Source of the DNA: Beroe forskalii | Taxonomy: Eukaryota; Ctenophora; Nuda; Beroida; Beroidae | Assembly (NCBI GenBank): GCA_011033025.1 | Contig: WFMF01000474.1 | Coordinates: 1 to 64,000, forward strand | DNA: 64,000 nt | Direction: 5' to 3' | Part shown: positions 33,780 through 46,773 of the stretch, in pieces | How positions within the stretch are numbered: the first letter of the stretch is position 1 | Layout: the number at the start of each line of letters is the position of its first letter | Translations under genes and position numbers: made by a program | The notes under the pieces: generated by a model | The model's database searches: none | What the model saw: the letters and a program-made list of their open reading frames with translations, nothing else | Told to the model about the DNA's origin: nothing

Positions 33780-36300
33780 GTAGGGTAATATATTAGAACT
33801 AGCTAACAGCTTGTATCTACAATATTAATCACTTGCTTCATGAAGTCAGCTTGGAATGCGTAGGAGTGATTGCTTCACCTAGGTATCACATGCTGGGTAT
33901 CACATGATGCTACCGCTTACCGAGGATTATGAAAACCAACAGATATTCGCGGAAATGCACCACACAACAAACGTTGTAACTGGAGGTCATCTATATAATA
34001 ATTGCCTTTCCATAGCATTGCCTTTACATAGCATTAGTTAATCCATGATATTAATTATGAGAATAACTCATCAACTGAAAGTCCAGTTAAAATTTATTTT
34101 AGACATATAGATTCTTTGTCAGATGACGATTTCCCCTCAAAAACCGACTAAAAGTATTAAATAGGCTTCCTACAAATGCACTACAGACACATACACAGGA
34201 CGCACGAACACTTTGAAATTATCAATATAATAGATTCGGCAGCATTGATATGCATAATGTACATGTGAAAAGTGAGGGAACCTGACTAAGGTTGGTAAGT
34301 AGTTTGGTGGAGTTTTTAAACTCATTTTGCTGTCAGTTTCCGGTCTAAGCTATTAATTCAAACATTTTGTCGGATACCATTTTCAAGAATTTTAGATATC
34401 AACTCATCTTCAATGGGAAGACGGAAAATGTAATTTCCTGCAATAGGTAAGGTATGACATTGTGACTGGTCTGTTCATTACTGGAGCTTTCTTAAACCTC
34501 ACCGCTTACGATTGTTGACCGGAACTTACAGTAAATTATGAACAAGTTTAAAACATGTTTCGATGTATAATTATTGTACGTTTTTACTTTGTGTTTTTGA
34601 AATAAATTAAAGTTAATTCAGACATACATTCGGTACCTAAATAGTTTCTGTCAGTACCAGCAATTAGACTGTGTTTATCATGCCAAAATACGATGCTGTA
34701 GAACATTATACAAGTTTGCAATGTGTGTATTCAGATGTAACGCACATGCACGTATCAAATTACATGGTGTTCCAGTTTAAATGTTTTGAAGAATTCTCCA
34801 AGGCTTTTAATAACAGTCCGGCGTGATTTTAAGGGTGTAGGTCCCATTTTATTCTAATTCGCAGAATATATGTATGCGCATTATTCGGAATTCAGTTTGG
34901 TGATAAATTATTGGAATGTGACGTGTGGCCTCTTATTTCACTATTTCACGCACTGCGTTGTTGCCAATTTCTTGAGTATCTCTCAACAAACAGATAATGA
35001 CATATTTAGTAACAGCCAATTATTAGCTAAATAATGAAATAATGACATTTAACAGCCAATTAAGCAATTACTGCCTCTATGGTACCGATAGATAAGTTCA
35101 TAACAGTCACTCAACAACGTAACTAATGAAATGCTGGACTTCACGATGAATTTCTGATTAGATTATAAATGCTGACAAATATTAACACTAAATTTTTAAT
35201 TAACTGTCAAAGTGGTCAGCTTTGAAATGAAGTCGGCTTACAATGAATTAAAATCAGCTCAGCTCAGTTATTAATTTCATGACGGCATCTCGTTGTAGCT
35301 CGAGTAATTATAAGAAATTCCAAACACAGCTAGGTATAAGAGAAGGAATATTCGGGAATTTCTATATGGCTGCGGCTAGCGAAGTGTTTTATCACATGTA
35401 GCATTTTGATTTTTGATAGTTAGTATAGACATAGCGACAGTTTGGTATGCTGTCATCCCTTCTTCGTAGTGTCATCATCATTGGTAAACATTATCTCTTT
35501 GTTCTGTTAATTACCTTTTTCTTTGCTAATTCGACGTCTGCGACCATCTACACATAGCTGACATACAATAGCGTGTATGTTAATTGTATACTCTTACCTA
35601 GTCTTACTTAGTCACCTATAAACCTACATACATACAATCATACACTATGTATACATACCCCTATACATAAGACATACATCATATACATACCCCTACTCAT
35701 ACATACATACTCAATGAACATGCCCCTATACATGATACACATTATACACCTATACATGATACACATTACACACCTATACAGGCGCGCCTCATCCAATTAG
35801 ACTTGATTAACATATGTCACATACTCCTCCCTCCGCAAGAAGAGAATGGCATAACCATAACCACTTACTATAATAATATTTGGAGTATAATTTGACATAG
35901 CTTGGTACTGGCTACATCACGTGACACGTAGTCCACATACAGACCATGTGACACACAGTCACAGGTGTAATTGTGTCTGTATGTGTGTACTTACAGTGTG
36001 TACATGTATAAAATCGATGATGACAAAGTGTTTCCAGTAGTAACGGTAGGATAAGATTTTTGCCGGCGCTGCTGTCACATTTGAGTTGTTACGCAACACA
36101 TTAGTCGACTGTATGTGGATAGAAGATCTGTTATCTCTCTCAAAAAGAAGGCGAGTTACAGGTCTTTTGACATTTTATTGTGCGGGATTTCGGTGTTGTG
36201 TGAATGTGTAAAAATGGTTTTGAGTGGTGAAACCAATATTGTAGATTGGGTTACATAACTACGTTTCCGTTTGTAAGTTTCCAATATTTTGTCTTGGCCT
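33780..36300. other. Unassigned stretch
   Basis: No gene is recognised. A CA/TA-rich microsatellite-like zone of ACATAC and CCCCTATACAT words occupies about 35560-35780. Confidence 0.45.
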
Positions 36301-36305
36301 AATGG

Positions 36306-36684
36306 AGTAGATGTTCTAGCAGAATTGTCATGGAATCGTCATGATCTACATGGGGGTTCCTCTTCATTTTTGTCATGGATTTCCCGGTAATCCTTGAATT
36401 AAAGTATCCTCTTTGTCTCCTTGTGGCTTACATTATGTCTGCTTGATATCACATCCTAAGTTTTAGGACGTAATTATCACAGAGTGAAGTTGGTAATAGA
36501 TCATGCCGAGTCGCCTCCTTGATTGGATGAAACCTTACCCGTATCATGATCTCATTTGCAGATATTCTTGGAAAATAGTTTGAGCTTTTTTGCGTTTCCT
36601 ACGGCACGCGCGGCATGCTTTGTCGAGGATCAATAGGTAAATCCACATGTAGAATCATGACAATTTTGGGCTAGAACATCTACT
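36306..36684. mobile_element. Inverted-repeat element (379 bp)
   Basis: The terminal repeats AGTAGATGTTCTAGC match exactly, and similarity continues inward (AATTGTCATG, TCTACATG). There is no ORF and no matching target duplication. Confidence 0.65.
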
Positions 36685-36689
36685 GCGCT

Positions 36690-39027
36690 CGTTATTTTAC
36701 GCCGTTTTTACGTAACGCGCAAGTCTTGAGAATAGTGCTATGATGCGCGCGCACGTACGTATTTATTCTGCTTTTGTGGAATTTTGGAGAACTAAAAACA
36801 CGAAAATGTACATATCGGTGATAGAACTTCCCACATGTCGAGTGTTTTTTGTGCCATCTGGTATACTGTAAACACAGAGTGGGTATGTAATCATGGGCAA
36901 TACACACATATTCATTGTTAGTTACAAGTTTCATGATTTATGTTGCTAGCTACCCAAACACACACTGGTGCTATGGAAGCAAGACACCTGGGTAACTTAA
37001 AACCACAGAAAAGAAACGAGGTGGTTAACGATTAGCCCAAATGACACTCACACACAGGGTCACACGCATACCTAACACACAGATTTTATAAACCTAACAG
37101 GTGTGTGTTACCCTCTATAACACACTCTTACACACATACAAACATACAGCATACACTCTCATACATACATCAAAACATACATACAGAATACATGCTCATT
37201 CAAACAAACACACGCACCTAACCATACTGTCGTCATTGTTTACAGGGTAAAAACATCGCGCATTACTGGCATTTTATCACCTCACTCTCTCTTAACCCTT
37301 TATTAAAGTATGTGTAGTGAGCTATTTTGTAGAGAATAGTCTTGCTTAATTCCCGATAATTAGCATGGCATGGTAGGTGTAAAGCTCTATAATATGATGT
37401 ACGTTTAAAAAGCTACGTGGAATGTGTGTATTAGATCTTATTCGCGAAAAACACAAGGGAAAAACTTCGGATATATCTTGCACCCCGGAAACCAAAACAA
37501 TAGATTGCTATTTCGATATATGTTAGACGGTAATAATATTCAAAAGGAGAAACAATATCATACCTCATAAAAGAACCCTCGAAAGAGTTTATGATATAAT
37601 CAAACGCTGAAACAATCCCTGAAAAACGCAGTATCACGAAAGAATGACAATTCGCAAGTCCGAAGTTTACATCGCTGCATAAAATGGCCAGCAGGACACA
37701 CCGTACTGTTTGAGGAAGCAGGCAATAAAATATTTACTTAAACGGTATTTTCACTGCCGTATGTTAATGCGGGATGGCAGCGCGCCAGTTTATATCTGTG
37801 CTTCACTTTCATTTCAGCCCTAAATTTAACGTAACGCATTGGCCCCGTGAAATGAATTGCTGTAATTTTACAGCCGTTTTTACAGCAGGTGCGTTGGGCT
37901 TCCTTGGGTTTGCGGTGTCTTTGGAAAAGTAAATGTTTAGTAGGCGGAAACTTGCTCAGATAGCTGAATTGTTGTTTGATATTTCGAATGTTTAACCAGA
38001 AAGTTATTAAGGCATCATTACAAACAATAATTACTCTTTAGCCCGAGATTGATGAAAAAGTTTCGTTTGTTATTAGATCTAGATGACGAAATCGACCCTG
38101 TTACAGAGTTATATGGCTGTTTCCGTTTTGTCATAATCGACTTGTCTCGTTAGTGCATGTCTACTTTGTACTCATTAATGACGACATGAAACCATGTCAA
38201 GTGGAAGGCACAGGGGAAGCAAGATAATGGCAATTAACTGCGGTAAATTTATATTCGTTTTACTGCATCCTTGCTGAACTGCTTCCAACTCATCATTAAT
38301 CTGGTGTTTGTCCTTGTTAACTTTGGGCTTTACCAAAAGTCACAGAGATGTATAATTGAAATTATCCTCTGTTTAATACAATAAGTAATCGTAAGTAATT
38401 GCACAGTCTACAAATTAACAGTTTTGTGGCAAGTTTATCTCATAACGTACAGCATAACTTATCTCAAAAGACATCTTCTGTCAATCTTCTTGTGGTCAAT
38501 GTGACCAGGTGGATGGCGGTTGTTTCGTTCTGCGGTGAGTGAATCCCCATGTATGCTCAGCTCTAGACTTTTTCAAAGATAGCACCTTTATACTTTGAAA
38601 CACCTAGATACACCTTGAAACACCTTGCTTACAGTGCACATGCTCTTTTAGACCCTGAAAATGATAGAAAGCCCAATTTGCGATCCTGTTTGCGTCGACT
38701 CGTGTAAGCATAACAGTAAACAAGTCATCATCGGTAAATGTTGCGCTAATTCTTTCGTTCCTAATTCTTATGGGGAGCTTGTAGTTTGTATCATGATGCA
38801 AGTTCGCTAAGTCGGTGTTTAGTCCTCTCACCAGATGTTGAAAGCACACACAAACAGACAGATAAACAAACGAAGCAAAGCACAGACAGACAAACGAAGC
38901 AGAGCTCACTAATCATTAGGGGGGCTGGATTTGACGTTTGTACACACCCACACCGGGCCCCTGTTATGCGTGTTGTTATGTGTTGTCATGTGTTGTCATG
39001 TGGCTTCATACACATGCGGGGAACCAA
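36690..39027. other. Unassigned stretch
   Basis: No exon or RNA gene could be supported. A CACACA-type low-complexity zone lies at about 37040-37215. Confidence 0.45.
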
Positions 39028-39176
39028 TCATTTGACTTACCTTCCAAAGTTGGGTTGCACGGGTTACACTGTAACCGAGGGGATTTTTTTCAAAAGTGAG
39101 GGGATTTTGTCAAACTTACCTGTGTGTGAACCAGTGCCCAGAATGAAGGCCTCAATTCCACCAATTCAAGAGATGT

Positions 39177-39660
39177 GAGAGCATTTTCCTATCAGTTTCG
39201 ATGAAGTGAGAGTGTTGTCTCACTTTGGCCCTCACTTTTATCATTCCAATGAGTGCCTTTTCCTATCAACTTGTAAGTAGTGTGTGTTTTCTCACTTTGG
39301 CCCTCACTTTTATCATTTCAATGGGAGCCTTTCCCTATCAACTAGTGAGAAGTGAGTGTTGTCTCACTTTGGCCCTCACTTTTATCATTTGAATGAGAAC
39401 ATTTTAATATCACCTTGTAATGAGTGAGTGTTTTCTCACTTAGGCCCTCACTTTTATCATTTGAACGAGGGCCTTTTCCTATCAATTTGAAAGAAGTGAG
39501 GGTGTTCTCTCACCCTGCCATTATTTGAATAAGGGCCTCCATCAATTCCGAAGAAGTGGGAATATCCTCTATTACTGTCACTTTGGCCCTCACTTGGTGC
39601 ATTTACATGAGAGCCTTTTTCCATCAAATTGGAAGAAGTGATAGTGTTCTGTCACTTTCA
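39177..39660. repeat. Tandem array A inside the transposon, about 75-bp unit
   Basis: About six units, each with GTGTTNTCTCACTTTGGCCC, CACTTTTATCATTTGAATGA and GCCTTTTCCTATCAA. Divergence grows toward the right end. Confidence 0.88.
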
Positions 39661-39674
39661 TCATTCAGCTTCGG

Positions 39675-40260
39675 ATGTGAAACCTTGAAAATTTTTACCT
39701 GGAGACACACCCAGACATGTGAAACTTAAAACTTAAAAAAAATCGCCTGCAGCGGGCTGTTGTAATCAAATTATTCATAACCAAATTGATCTTAGAGGCA
39801 GGTTGATGTGCAAAAATCCTTGAAAATTTTCGCCTGCGGCGGGCTGTTTTGATCAAATTATTTTACTGAATTGATGCTAGACACAGTCACAGAGGTAACA
39901 CCTTCAAAATTTTCGCCTGCGGCGGGCTGCACTGAATTGTAATCAACTTGTGTTACTTAATTGGTCCAACACACAATTTCTCAGATGTAACACGCTCGAA
40001 ATTTGCGCCTGTGGCGGTTGTCGTACTCGAATAATATTAAAACATGACCCAATTGATCTTGGAGGAAGATTCATGTGCAAAAAAAACCTTAAAAATGATC
40101 AAATCATTCTATTTAATTGATCCCATACAAAGGACACTCAGAGGCAAAACCTTGAAAATTTTCGCCTGCGGCGAGCTGTTGTTAACAGTGAATTATGTTG
40201 CTTGATTGATCTTGCACACAGTTCAGATGTTAAAGTTTCAAAAATTTCGCCTGCGGCGCC
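39675..40260. repeat. Tandem array B inside the transposon, about 110-bp unit
   Basis: About six units marked by CTTGAAAATTTTCGCCTGCG, then GCGGGCTGT, AATCAAATTATT and a TTGATCTTA-like word. The GC-rich core CGCCTGCGGCGGGCTG is the best conserved part. Confidence 0.85.
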
Positions 40261-41041
40261 TAGAAAGGGACAGTTGGGATACTGGATTGCCTTGAACTTA
40301 GTGATTAATTGATGCTGCTTTTGTGAGAAAAGCGAGTCGTCACTAAAATCTTTCAAACTTTGGGGAGCCTTAAAAAACATGAAAAATTTTGGTTGAAAGT
40401 GAGGGGATTAGGTATGGTGTAACCAAGGGGATTTTCCCTTTTGGAAGGTAAGTCATTTGAGCGGAAATGATGAAAAATCCAGGACCATAAACGCGGTTTA
40501 GTGTTTAAGCTGATTGCTCCTGATAGTGTAAGACATGTGTTTGAACAGGTGTTTGCCCCCCAATCTCACGCAAAGAGAAACGTACATCATATTGGGGAGA
40601 GTTATAGTAGAGGAACTATATTCTCTCTATTTTCAGTTTCCGTTGGGTGGTTTCGTTTATTGCCATCGACGCATTTTTAAAATGTGAACTTGCCTAAAAC
40701 ATTTACGATAATTTAGGTGTCAAAGCCCATCAAGTACAATTTATTGCTCATTATTATATCATTATATACGACTGTACTATAATTCAGCGCTTTCAATATT
40801 CGACCTGTTTCATATAAGACGGCGGTGTTGTTGTTGTTGAAATCTCGGACATGTACTGCACACATATTACATCGAGTTGCCGTGTTTTGGAGTCTTTGAG
40901 AGAGCTGGTGTTTGAAAGAACACCTTCTCTAGAGCATATTGTGAGGGTAATTTGTTCGTTTTTGTAGCGCAAATTGACGTCACGGACCCACATATATTGC
41001 TATTTTTATACTGCCTCACTCACACGACGAATCGTATATGT

Positions 41042-41102
41042 GCCCCTTATTGCTCGCCGTATTACTACACATTGTGTAGTAATACGGCGAGCAATAAGGG
41101 GC
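41042..41102. repeat. Perfect 29-bp-arm palindrome (palindromic repeat family, copy 2)
   Basis: Left arm 41042-41070 and right arm 41074-41102 are exact complements around ATT. It starts GCCCCTTATTGCTCGCCGTA. The sequence on its right to about 41260 matches the tail of the copy at 33558. Confidence 0.93.
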
Positions 41103-41264
41103 GAGCCATTATTGCGTAGGTTACTTATACTGTAGCCGCTATAAGGGACAAACATGTTTTAATTAGATTTATTTCGAAAACCACTCATTTTCAGCAGTTG
41201 CGCAACATGAAATATATCCAAATATATAGCAGTTGCAGTATTAAGAATAAAATATATGTGTGTG

Positions 41265-43493
41265 CCTGCTCCATAATGCAAGCTCGGTAATAGGTTTATT
41301 ACCTCGCTTCATTGACTTTATATGAGAAAGGCAGAGACAAATGAATTCCTGGCCCCGAGCTACCCACTTCTAATACCTATATAAATTATGTAGCAGTCGT
41401 TCCTATATTTTATAGGCATACAGATTGAGACCATGCTCGTGATACTATTGGCTCAGGGTTGAGGAAGGCAAAGTTTGGGAGATTCATATCATGACTGATT
41501 TGTAATAGCTTACTTGTCACTGAGCTCTCAGTTATATGTATCTCCTACGAGCGGTAAGAATTTCTCAAAGATGCGTTCATAGCTCTATGAGTTACTCAGT
41601 TACTCACTTACGTACTTATATGTAAAGAACTTACAGATTGTGCGAAACGAGATTTGAGAATATGAGCTCACTCATAGCCAATCGATTATATATTTACAAT
41701 TAATTGTCTGCGGGGAAGTATGACAATGAAAACCATTTCCTTGACAAATGAGATCAATTAGCGCAGGTGTATATTGCCGAAACGCGTACATGATTGGAAT
41801 TTTCTGATTTGTGCTTCCATTCAATTGACGGTTGATGGATTCACGGTGCATAATTTTGCTTTCTGTTGCTCTCTTTCGTAGGATTCGTAACATGAAATAA
41901 AAGCTGTCTCTCCCCTGGGGTTAGTTATTTGTAGGCCTGGGTGTTATTTGATCATCGTCACATCCGTTACATTTGCACCCGTCGTAAAAGGGCCATTTTC
42001 AAAACAAGGAACCACTTCAGGGTTAATGTAAAACGGTTACCATAGCAACAGAGAGAGGAGGACTGTATATTTAGGTTCCATGATGCACGATGGCAGAAAT
42101 ACCAAATATCTCATCTTATTTTCATAACTATCCAACATATTATCATGAATGTATCGCGTCACTTGGTTTTGAAATTGTAAGTATTCGAATACTTACTAAA
42201 AAGTATGTATTATCAAAAGTATATAATTTCAAAATTATAATACTTTAATGCTTGCTTGATAGTTCGTGAGCGCGCTAGGGCCCGAAATTTGCTCTATTTA
42301 AGCATAATTATTGCATCTTTAGTGGCTCTCGGGCCATTCCTCTATTTGTAGTAAATAGTAATCTACCAGTATGAAATTGCATCATGCTTTCCTTTAAAAT
42401 ACTTCGAAATAGAAACATTGTTTTTTCGATGTGGCAAATTTTTCACAGCTCTTGTATTAAATGCAATAAAATGTAGAAAACAAATTCTCGCGACAAAAGT
42501 ATTCTCACAATTTAATATTTCGCTTCTTTATGGCTTCGTGTTCGTATATTTCAGACCCAGGTTAAATAATTCCATGCATACGGTTTTGTCGTCTTGGTAC
42601 CAATTCTTGACGAATGGACATGGAACGTATAGAAGTCCAATTTTTTGATTTAATCCTTGAACAAGTGGTAACGCTTTTTTAAACATTTATACAGAATAAC
42701 AGAGCCATATAATGTAGGAAGCACCTCACAATACAACCTTATTACATACTTACATAGTCAACCCCTCCAACAATCCTAGTTTAAAGCACCCACTTATAAG
42801 CGAGGCATATGAATTTGTCTAAGTAATTATATATGAGAACGATACAACGAGGTCCGAATGATGAATGATTGTCATGGCTGAATAACTCCGCGGGCTTGTT
42901 AGCAATATAGTAGTATATTGAATGGCGTTCTCTACCTCAGAGGCTCAGAGAGGGGAATATTGCTCTGTTTAACTCTTCGTTACTACAGCTTTAATTTGTG
43001 TAGTATGTTGTACATTTCATCTCTGCGTTCAGTGCTGTCTTTAACGGCTCTCCTGGCGTCTAGACAATTTGCAGACTATTAACTGGTTATTCTTGACTGT
43101 TTCTTGACTATTTCTTGACTTTTTCTTGGCTCTTTCTTGGCTATTCTTTGACTTGTGATTAGTAAATAAAAGGAAACCAAAGAACCGACTTTTGCTATTG
43201 TTTCCTTGTCAATGACTCTGGAATGCTAGTACTCAACATCGTTTTACTACTCTTACTGTGTCGAGTTAACAGTTCAGCTACTTCTTGCTGATTAGGCGGC
43301 ACTTTCGTCTTGCATGCACGTAATACACATATTATCCAAATCGTAAATGCATTAATTTTATCTAGAAATAATACGCGATAAGTTCTTATCATGCCATTCC
43401 ATTTGTAAATCTTAGTTATGATACATTAATGGATTTTCCTTCTATTGTTTGCTGCCACTCCTACAGTCCTACATAGCATACACGGTATATCTA

Positions 43494-43530
<37 letters not shown>

Positions 43531-43847
43531 TGTGTTGTTTAAATTGACGGTCGTTGAAATCCCGCTCATCCACTCATCACTCTCTTTTTTAATGCGCAGC
43601 ACTTTTTAAATTCATTTTACCACCTACAATCTATTTTTATATGATAAATTCTTTGCATAATCTTGGGGTAAGAATTAATATAAAAAAGACAGCGTTTAAT
43701 ATTCTTTTATTGCCCATATTTGAGCAAATGGTAGGCTGACCCAACAACCAACAAACCAACTGACTGCAACATTGTAAATATTCCCTGAGTTTCATGTGTG
43801 GGTTGATGTTAGCTGATCAAACTGTTATGGACAACATAAATATTACC
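41265..43847. other. Unassigned stretch
   Basis: Holds the isolated X-box at 42036, a perfect 20-bp palindrome GTAAGTATTCGAATACTTAC (about 42178-42197), an irregular TTCTTGACTNT repeat (43090-43155) and an (ATT)n run (43495-43528). No exon is supported. Confidence 0.45.
42036..42049 (+). promoter_or_regulatory. Isolated X-box (RFX) site
   Basis: GTTACCATAGCAAC fits RYYNYYATRRNRAC at every position. There is no gene nearby, so its use is unknown. Confidence 0.35.
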
Positions 43848-43951
43848 TTACCCACAGGTCCATTTGACATCGATCAATCAGCGCGCGAGTTGAACGTATA
43901 CTCGCGCGCTGATTGGCCAATGTCATGACGATTTCAGGATCCTATGGGTAA
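43848..43951. mobile_element. CCAAT-bearing MITE, copy 1
   Basis: The ends are TTACCCA and TGGGTAA, with inner arms GACATCGATCAATCAGCGCG and CGCGCTGATTGGCCAATGTC facing each other. The reverse-oriented copy is at about 52506-52609. Length 104 bp. Confidence 0.8.
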
Positions 43952-44365
43952 AATGTCACAGTGCTGTATACTCCCTTGTACTGCAGCTGTGATGGGTGAT
44001 GACACATTTGTTCATAATCGTCTGTTCCGAAGATCTGTTACCAAAACTACCATTCATAAACTACAATTTTAGTGCAGTTGTCTGTTACATTAGTACAGGA
44101 GGATGTAGTATATTCAACTGCTGTTGGTTTTTTTTGTGTTAATGTATAGATGTGTGAACAATAAATTCTAATTATACTGTGTTTGTAGATGTTAAATATT
44201 TGCAGTTTGCTGTGTTCACATTCTCCACAGATTGTAAAATAGAGACAACAAATGGTAAAACTTTAGCTCCCTGTAATTTATATCGCTTAATATCGCTTAT
44301 GACCTTCAAAAGGTGGCAAATATTCTCAGAAAGATTCTTCTTCGAATATAATAGGACGATAATGT

Positions 44366-44424
44366 ATTGTACTACATTTAAATATTGTACTACATTTAAA
44401 TGTTGTACTTCATTTAAATATTGA
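44366..44424. repeat. 18-bp tandem repeat
   Basis: Three copies of TTGTACTACATTTAAATA with small changes. Confidence 0.8.
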
Positions 44425-44509
44425 CGAGTGTAATAATTGTGTACTATACCAGGGACCCAGGCATTGTTTGATCCAAGTCACTGGTGCAGGGTATAGGATA
44501 ATGACAGGG

Positions 44510-45215
44510 CCAGCTCTCGCTCTTCTTTTTCTTGCCCCATTCCCCTCTCTCTCTCCCTTACACTCACCCCTCTCAGTATAAATTATACCAGGCTCTTATC
44601 AGGCTCTTATATATAACCCTCTATTCCTCATCTTAACGGACCCTCCTCTCATGCTCCCTTCTGCCTTTCATCTCATCTCCTGGAATGAATCCCCCTCTCA
44701 TAATTGATAATCTCATACCATCTTCTGCCTTTCATCTCCTGGAATGAATCCCCTTTCTCTCCTCTGCCCCTCTCAGTCTCCCTCTATTCTTAATAATGCT
44801 CCCCTTCCCTTCTTTTTGCCTTATTATGAATTCTAATTATGCACTCTAATCAGTACTATCCCAATTTTAAACACCCTTTTGACCCTCTCTTTGCTTTTCC
44901 GACTCATGTTATCCAGTACAATCCTGCCATTTCTTCTCATTCCGTTCTCTCTCCTCTTATCTTTTCTTCCCAATCCGACCTCCTCTTTCCTTCTTTTCTA
45001 ATTGCTACTTTATCCTTTCTCTCTCCTCTTTCCTTCTCCTCCCCTCCCTTTACTTCTTCCCTCCCTTCGCTCCTCCCCCCTTTACTCCCCCTTTACTCCC
45101 CCTTCACTCCTCCTACGCCTTAACTCCTCCCCCCTTTACTCCCATTCCTTTCCTCCTCTCCCCGTCGTTTTCTCTCCCCGATCTCCTCCTTCCTCTCTCT
45201 CCTGGCACAGTATCC
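44510..45215. repeat. Pyrimidine-rich low-complexity tract
   Basis: Dominated by C and T on the plus strand (TCTCTCTCCC, CTCCCCCCTTTACTCCC). Open frames through it (44839-45123, 45002-45220) are Pro/Leu/Ser strings without coding character. Confidence 0.85.
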
Positions 45216-45434
45216 TGTAAAGTTGCTTGGTACCATAACATAGCACATTGTGCTTTTGTTCTCGATACGCCATACGGCATTGTGTTCCTCTGATAATTGT
45301 TTGCTTGGAACTCTGTGCAGATTTACTAGGCGTATTGTTATTTTGCTCTCCTGAGATTGAGAGTATTTCACCGTGCTGTGTGTATCGTCTATTAGAAGCT
45401 CCAAAGAAGTCAGGTATATCCGGTTGTTTATATA

Positions 45435-45601
45435 CCTTAGGTGTATTTATGTGGGGTAAAATTTGGGGATCATTCCCAAGTCATTGCTGATTGTTAGCAT
45501 ATGATGATGACGTCATTTTGAACTGTCTTGGTGCGTGAAAATATGGGGATTTTTCAAAAAAAATCACCAAATTACAACCTCCATAAATACACCTCCTAAG
45601 G
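45435..45601. mobile_element. TA-flanked MITE, copy 2
   Basis: The 167-bp relative of 13620-13776: ends CCTTAGG..GTGTATTTATG and CATAAATACACCTCCTAAGG, TA on both sides, and shared interior GATGACGTCATTTTGAACT. Confidence 0.85.
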
Positions 45602-45611
45602 TATATCTGTA

Positions 45612-46506
45612 CGGGGGGGGTTCAGCGGTAAGTGGTATGGACGGCATCACACTTAAGGGCATGGGGGGTGGGTGGGTACTTCGAACTAGCGACCAGATAG
45701 CGGCAGACGATAAATGGTATAAATTTTAGGGTAAAATGCAGTAAATCCACTAAATTTGTTACGAAATTTGTGAAAAATTTGTCAAAAATGCCCATTTTCA
45801 CAAATTTTGGATACTGAAACTGGATTTCTCGGCTGCTCCTAGCGCTCTTAAGTAAATTTAATTATGAATCAGGAATCTTAACCTTAAATTGGTGTGACGT
45901 CATCATGGACTATTACATGCTACAAAAGATGACGTAACCAGCTGATTTCTAATATCGATGATATATGCCAATGATTTGGCACAATTGTTTGAAGAATTCA
46001 CGTGACATAAATGTTACTATGGAGATAAGACTTCAAAGTTTCAAGTTGATTAGTACCTAGTTAGTAAAAAAAGTTTTGAGTTCGTAAAAAATGTTGCGGG
46101 TCACATCAATACCTACCCATTGCACCCAGTGCAGTCTAGATAGTTCTAGGTATCTAGATCTCTAGGCAGTTGTATGGTAAAATTCTCTTGTGTTTTTAAA
46201 ATCTGTAGCAATTTTGGGTATTAAATTGATTGTATCCCTAGAAAGGAATCACTTCGTAAAGAGTAAGTGACTTTATATATATTTTGATAAGAGTGAGAAA
46301 CTAAGATTATATGAAACAAAGGGTCGCTTTTTGCAACCAATTTGTGGTCCCTGAAACAATTTCTGTAGCTTGTAGGGGTGGGTCTAATTTTCAGTTCAGC
46401 TTGACCAGTTACAGGCATGCCGCTATCTGGTGGGTGGGTGGGTGGTTGGGATTCTCGACCAGATAGGGTGATGCCGTCCTCCCACTTACTGCTGAACCCC
46501 CCCCCG
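45612..46506. mobile_element. 895-bp inverted-repeat element with 7-bp target duplication
   Basis: The ends are C followed by a G-run and TTCAGCGGTAAGTGG, with GACGGCATCAC further in, mirrored at the right end. Flanks are ATCTGTA on both sides (45605-45611 and 46507-46513). The interior is AT-rich without an ORF. It begins three bases after the TA-flanked MITE ends, so one element inserted beside the other. Confidence 0.85.
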
Positions 46507-46685
46507 ATCTGTATATATAGTAATTACTTAATTCTGGCGTATAATGATGATCCAAAGAACTCTGAACTAAATTAATTGCTGTCTGATTTTTTATGATGTT
46601 CGAAAGAACCATATTAATTGCTGTCTGTGCCTGACAATCTATGCCTCTGGAACTTTATATACCCACCCACTCTGATATGCGTTTG

Positions 46686-46773
46686 GAATAAATAGGCGGT
46701 CGAAGTGACGACATTTAAATTATGCGCGCTGCCAAGTTGACGAAAATAAGTGCCTATTTTTCTTGCGCGGGCT
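46686..46773 (+). mobile_element. Small MITE of the GGCGGT family, copy 2
   Basis: AATAAATAGGCGGTCGAAGT, TATGCGCGCTGCCAAGTTGA and CTTGCGCGGGCT occur in the same order as in the other copies. Confidence 0.8.

Larger units (their letters stand above)
39036..40452. mobile_element. 1417-bp satellite-bearing DNA transposon with perfect 8-bp target duplication
   Basis: The ends are CTTACCTTCCAAA and its complement, with a second shared inner word GGTTACAC about 27 bp in on both sides. Both flanks read TCATTTGA (39028-39035 and 40453-40460). The interior is almost wholly two tandem arrays (39177-39660 and 39675-40260). No transposase is present. An 8-bp duplication fits hAT-type transposition, though the terminus is not the usual CAGGG. 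Confidence 0.88.

Noticed and set aside
45060-45125. Triplex-forming promoter element
   Set aside because: A C/T-rich tract alone is common low-complexity DNA here, and no gene starts nearby.
44839-45220. Pro/Leu-rich open frames
   Set aside because: Simple pyrimidine-rich low-complexity DNA explains the composition.
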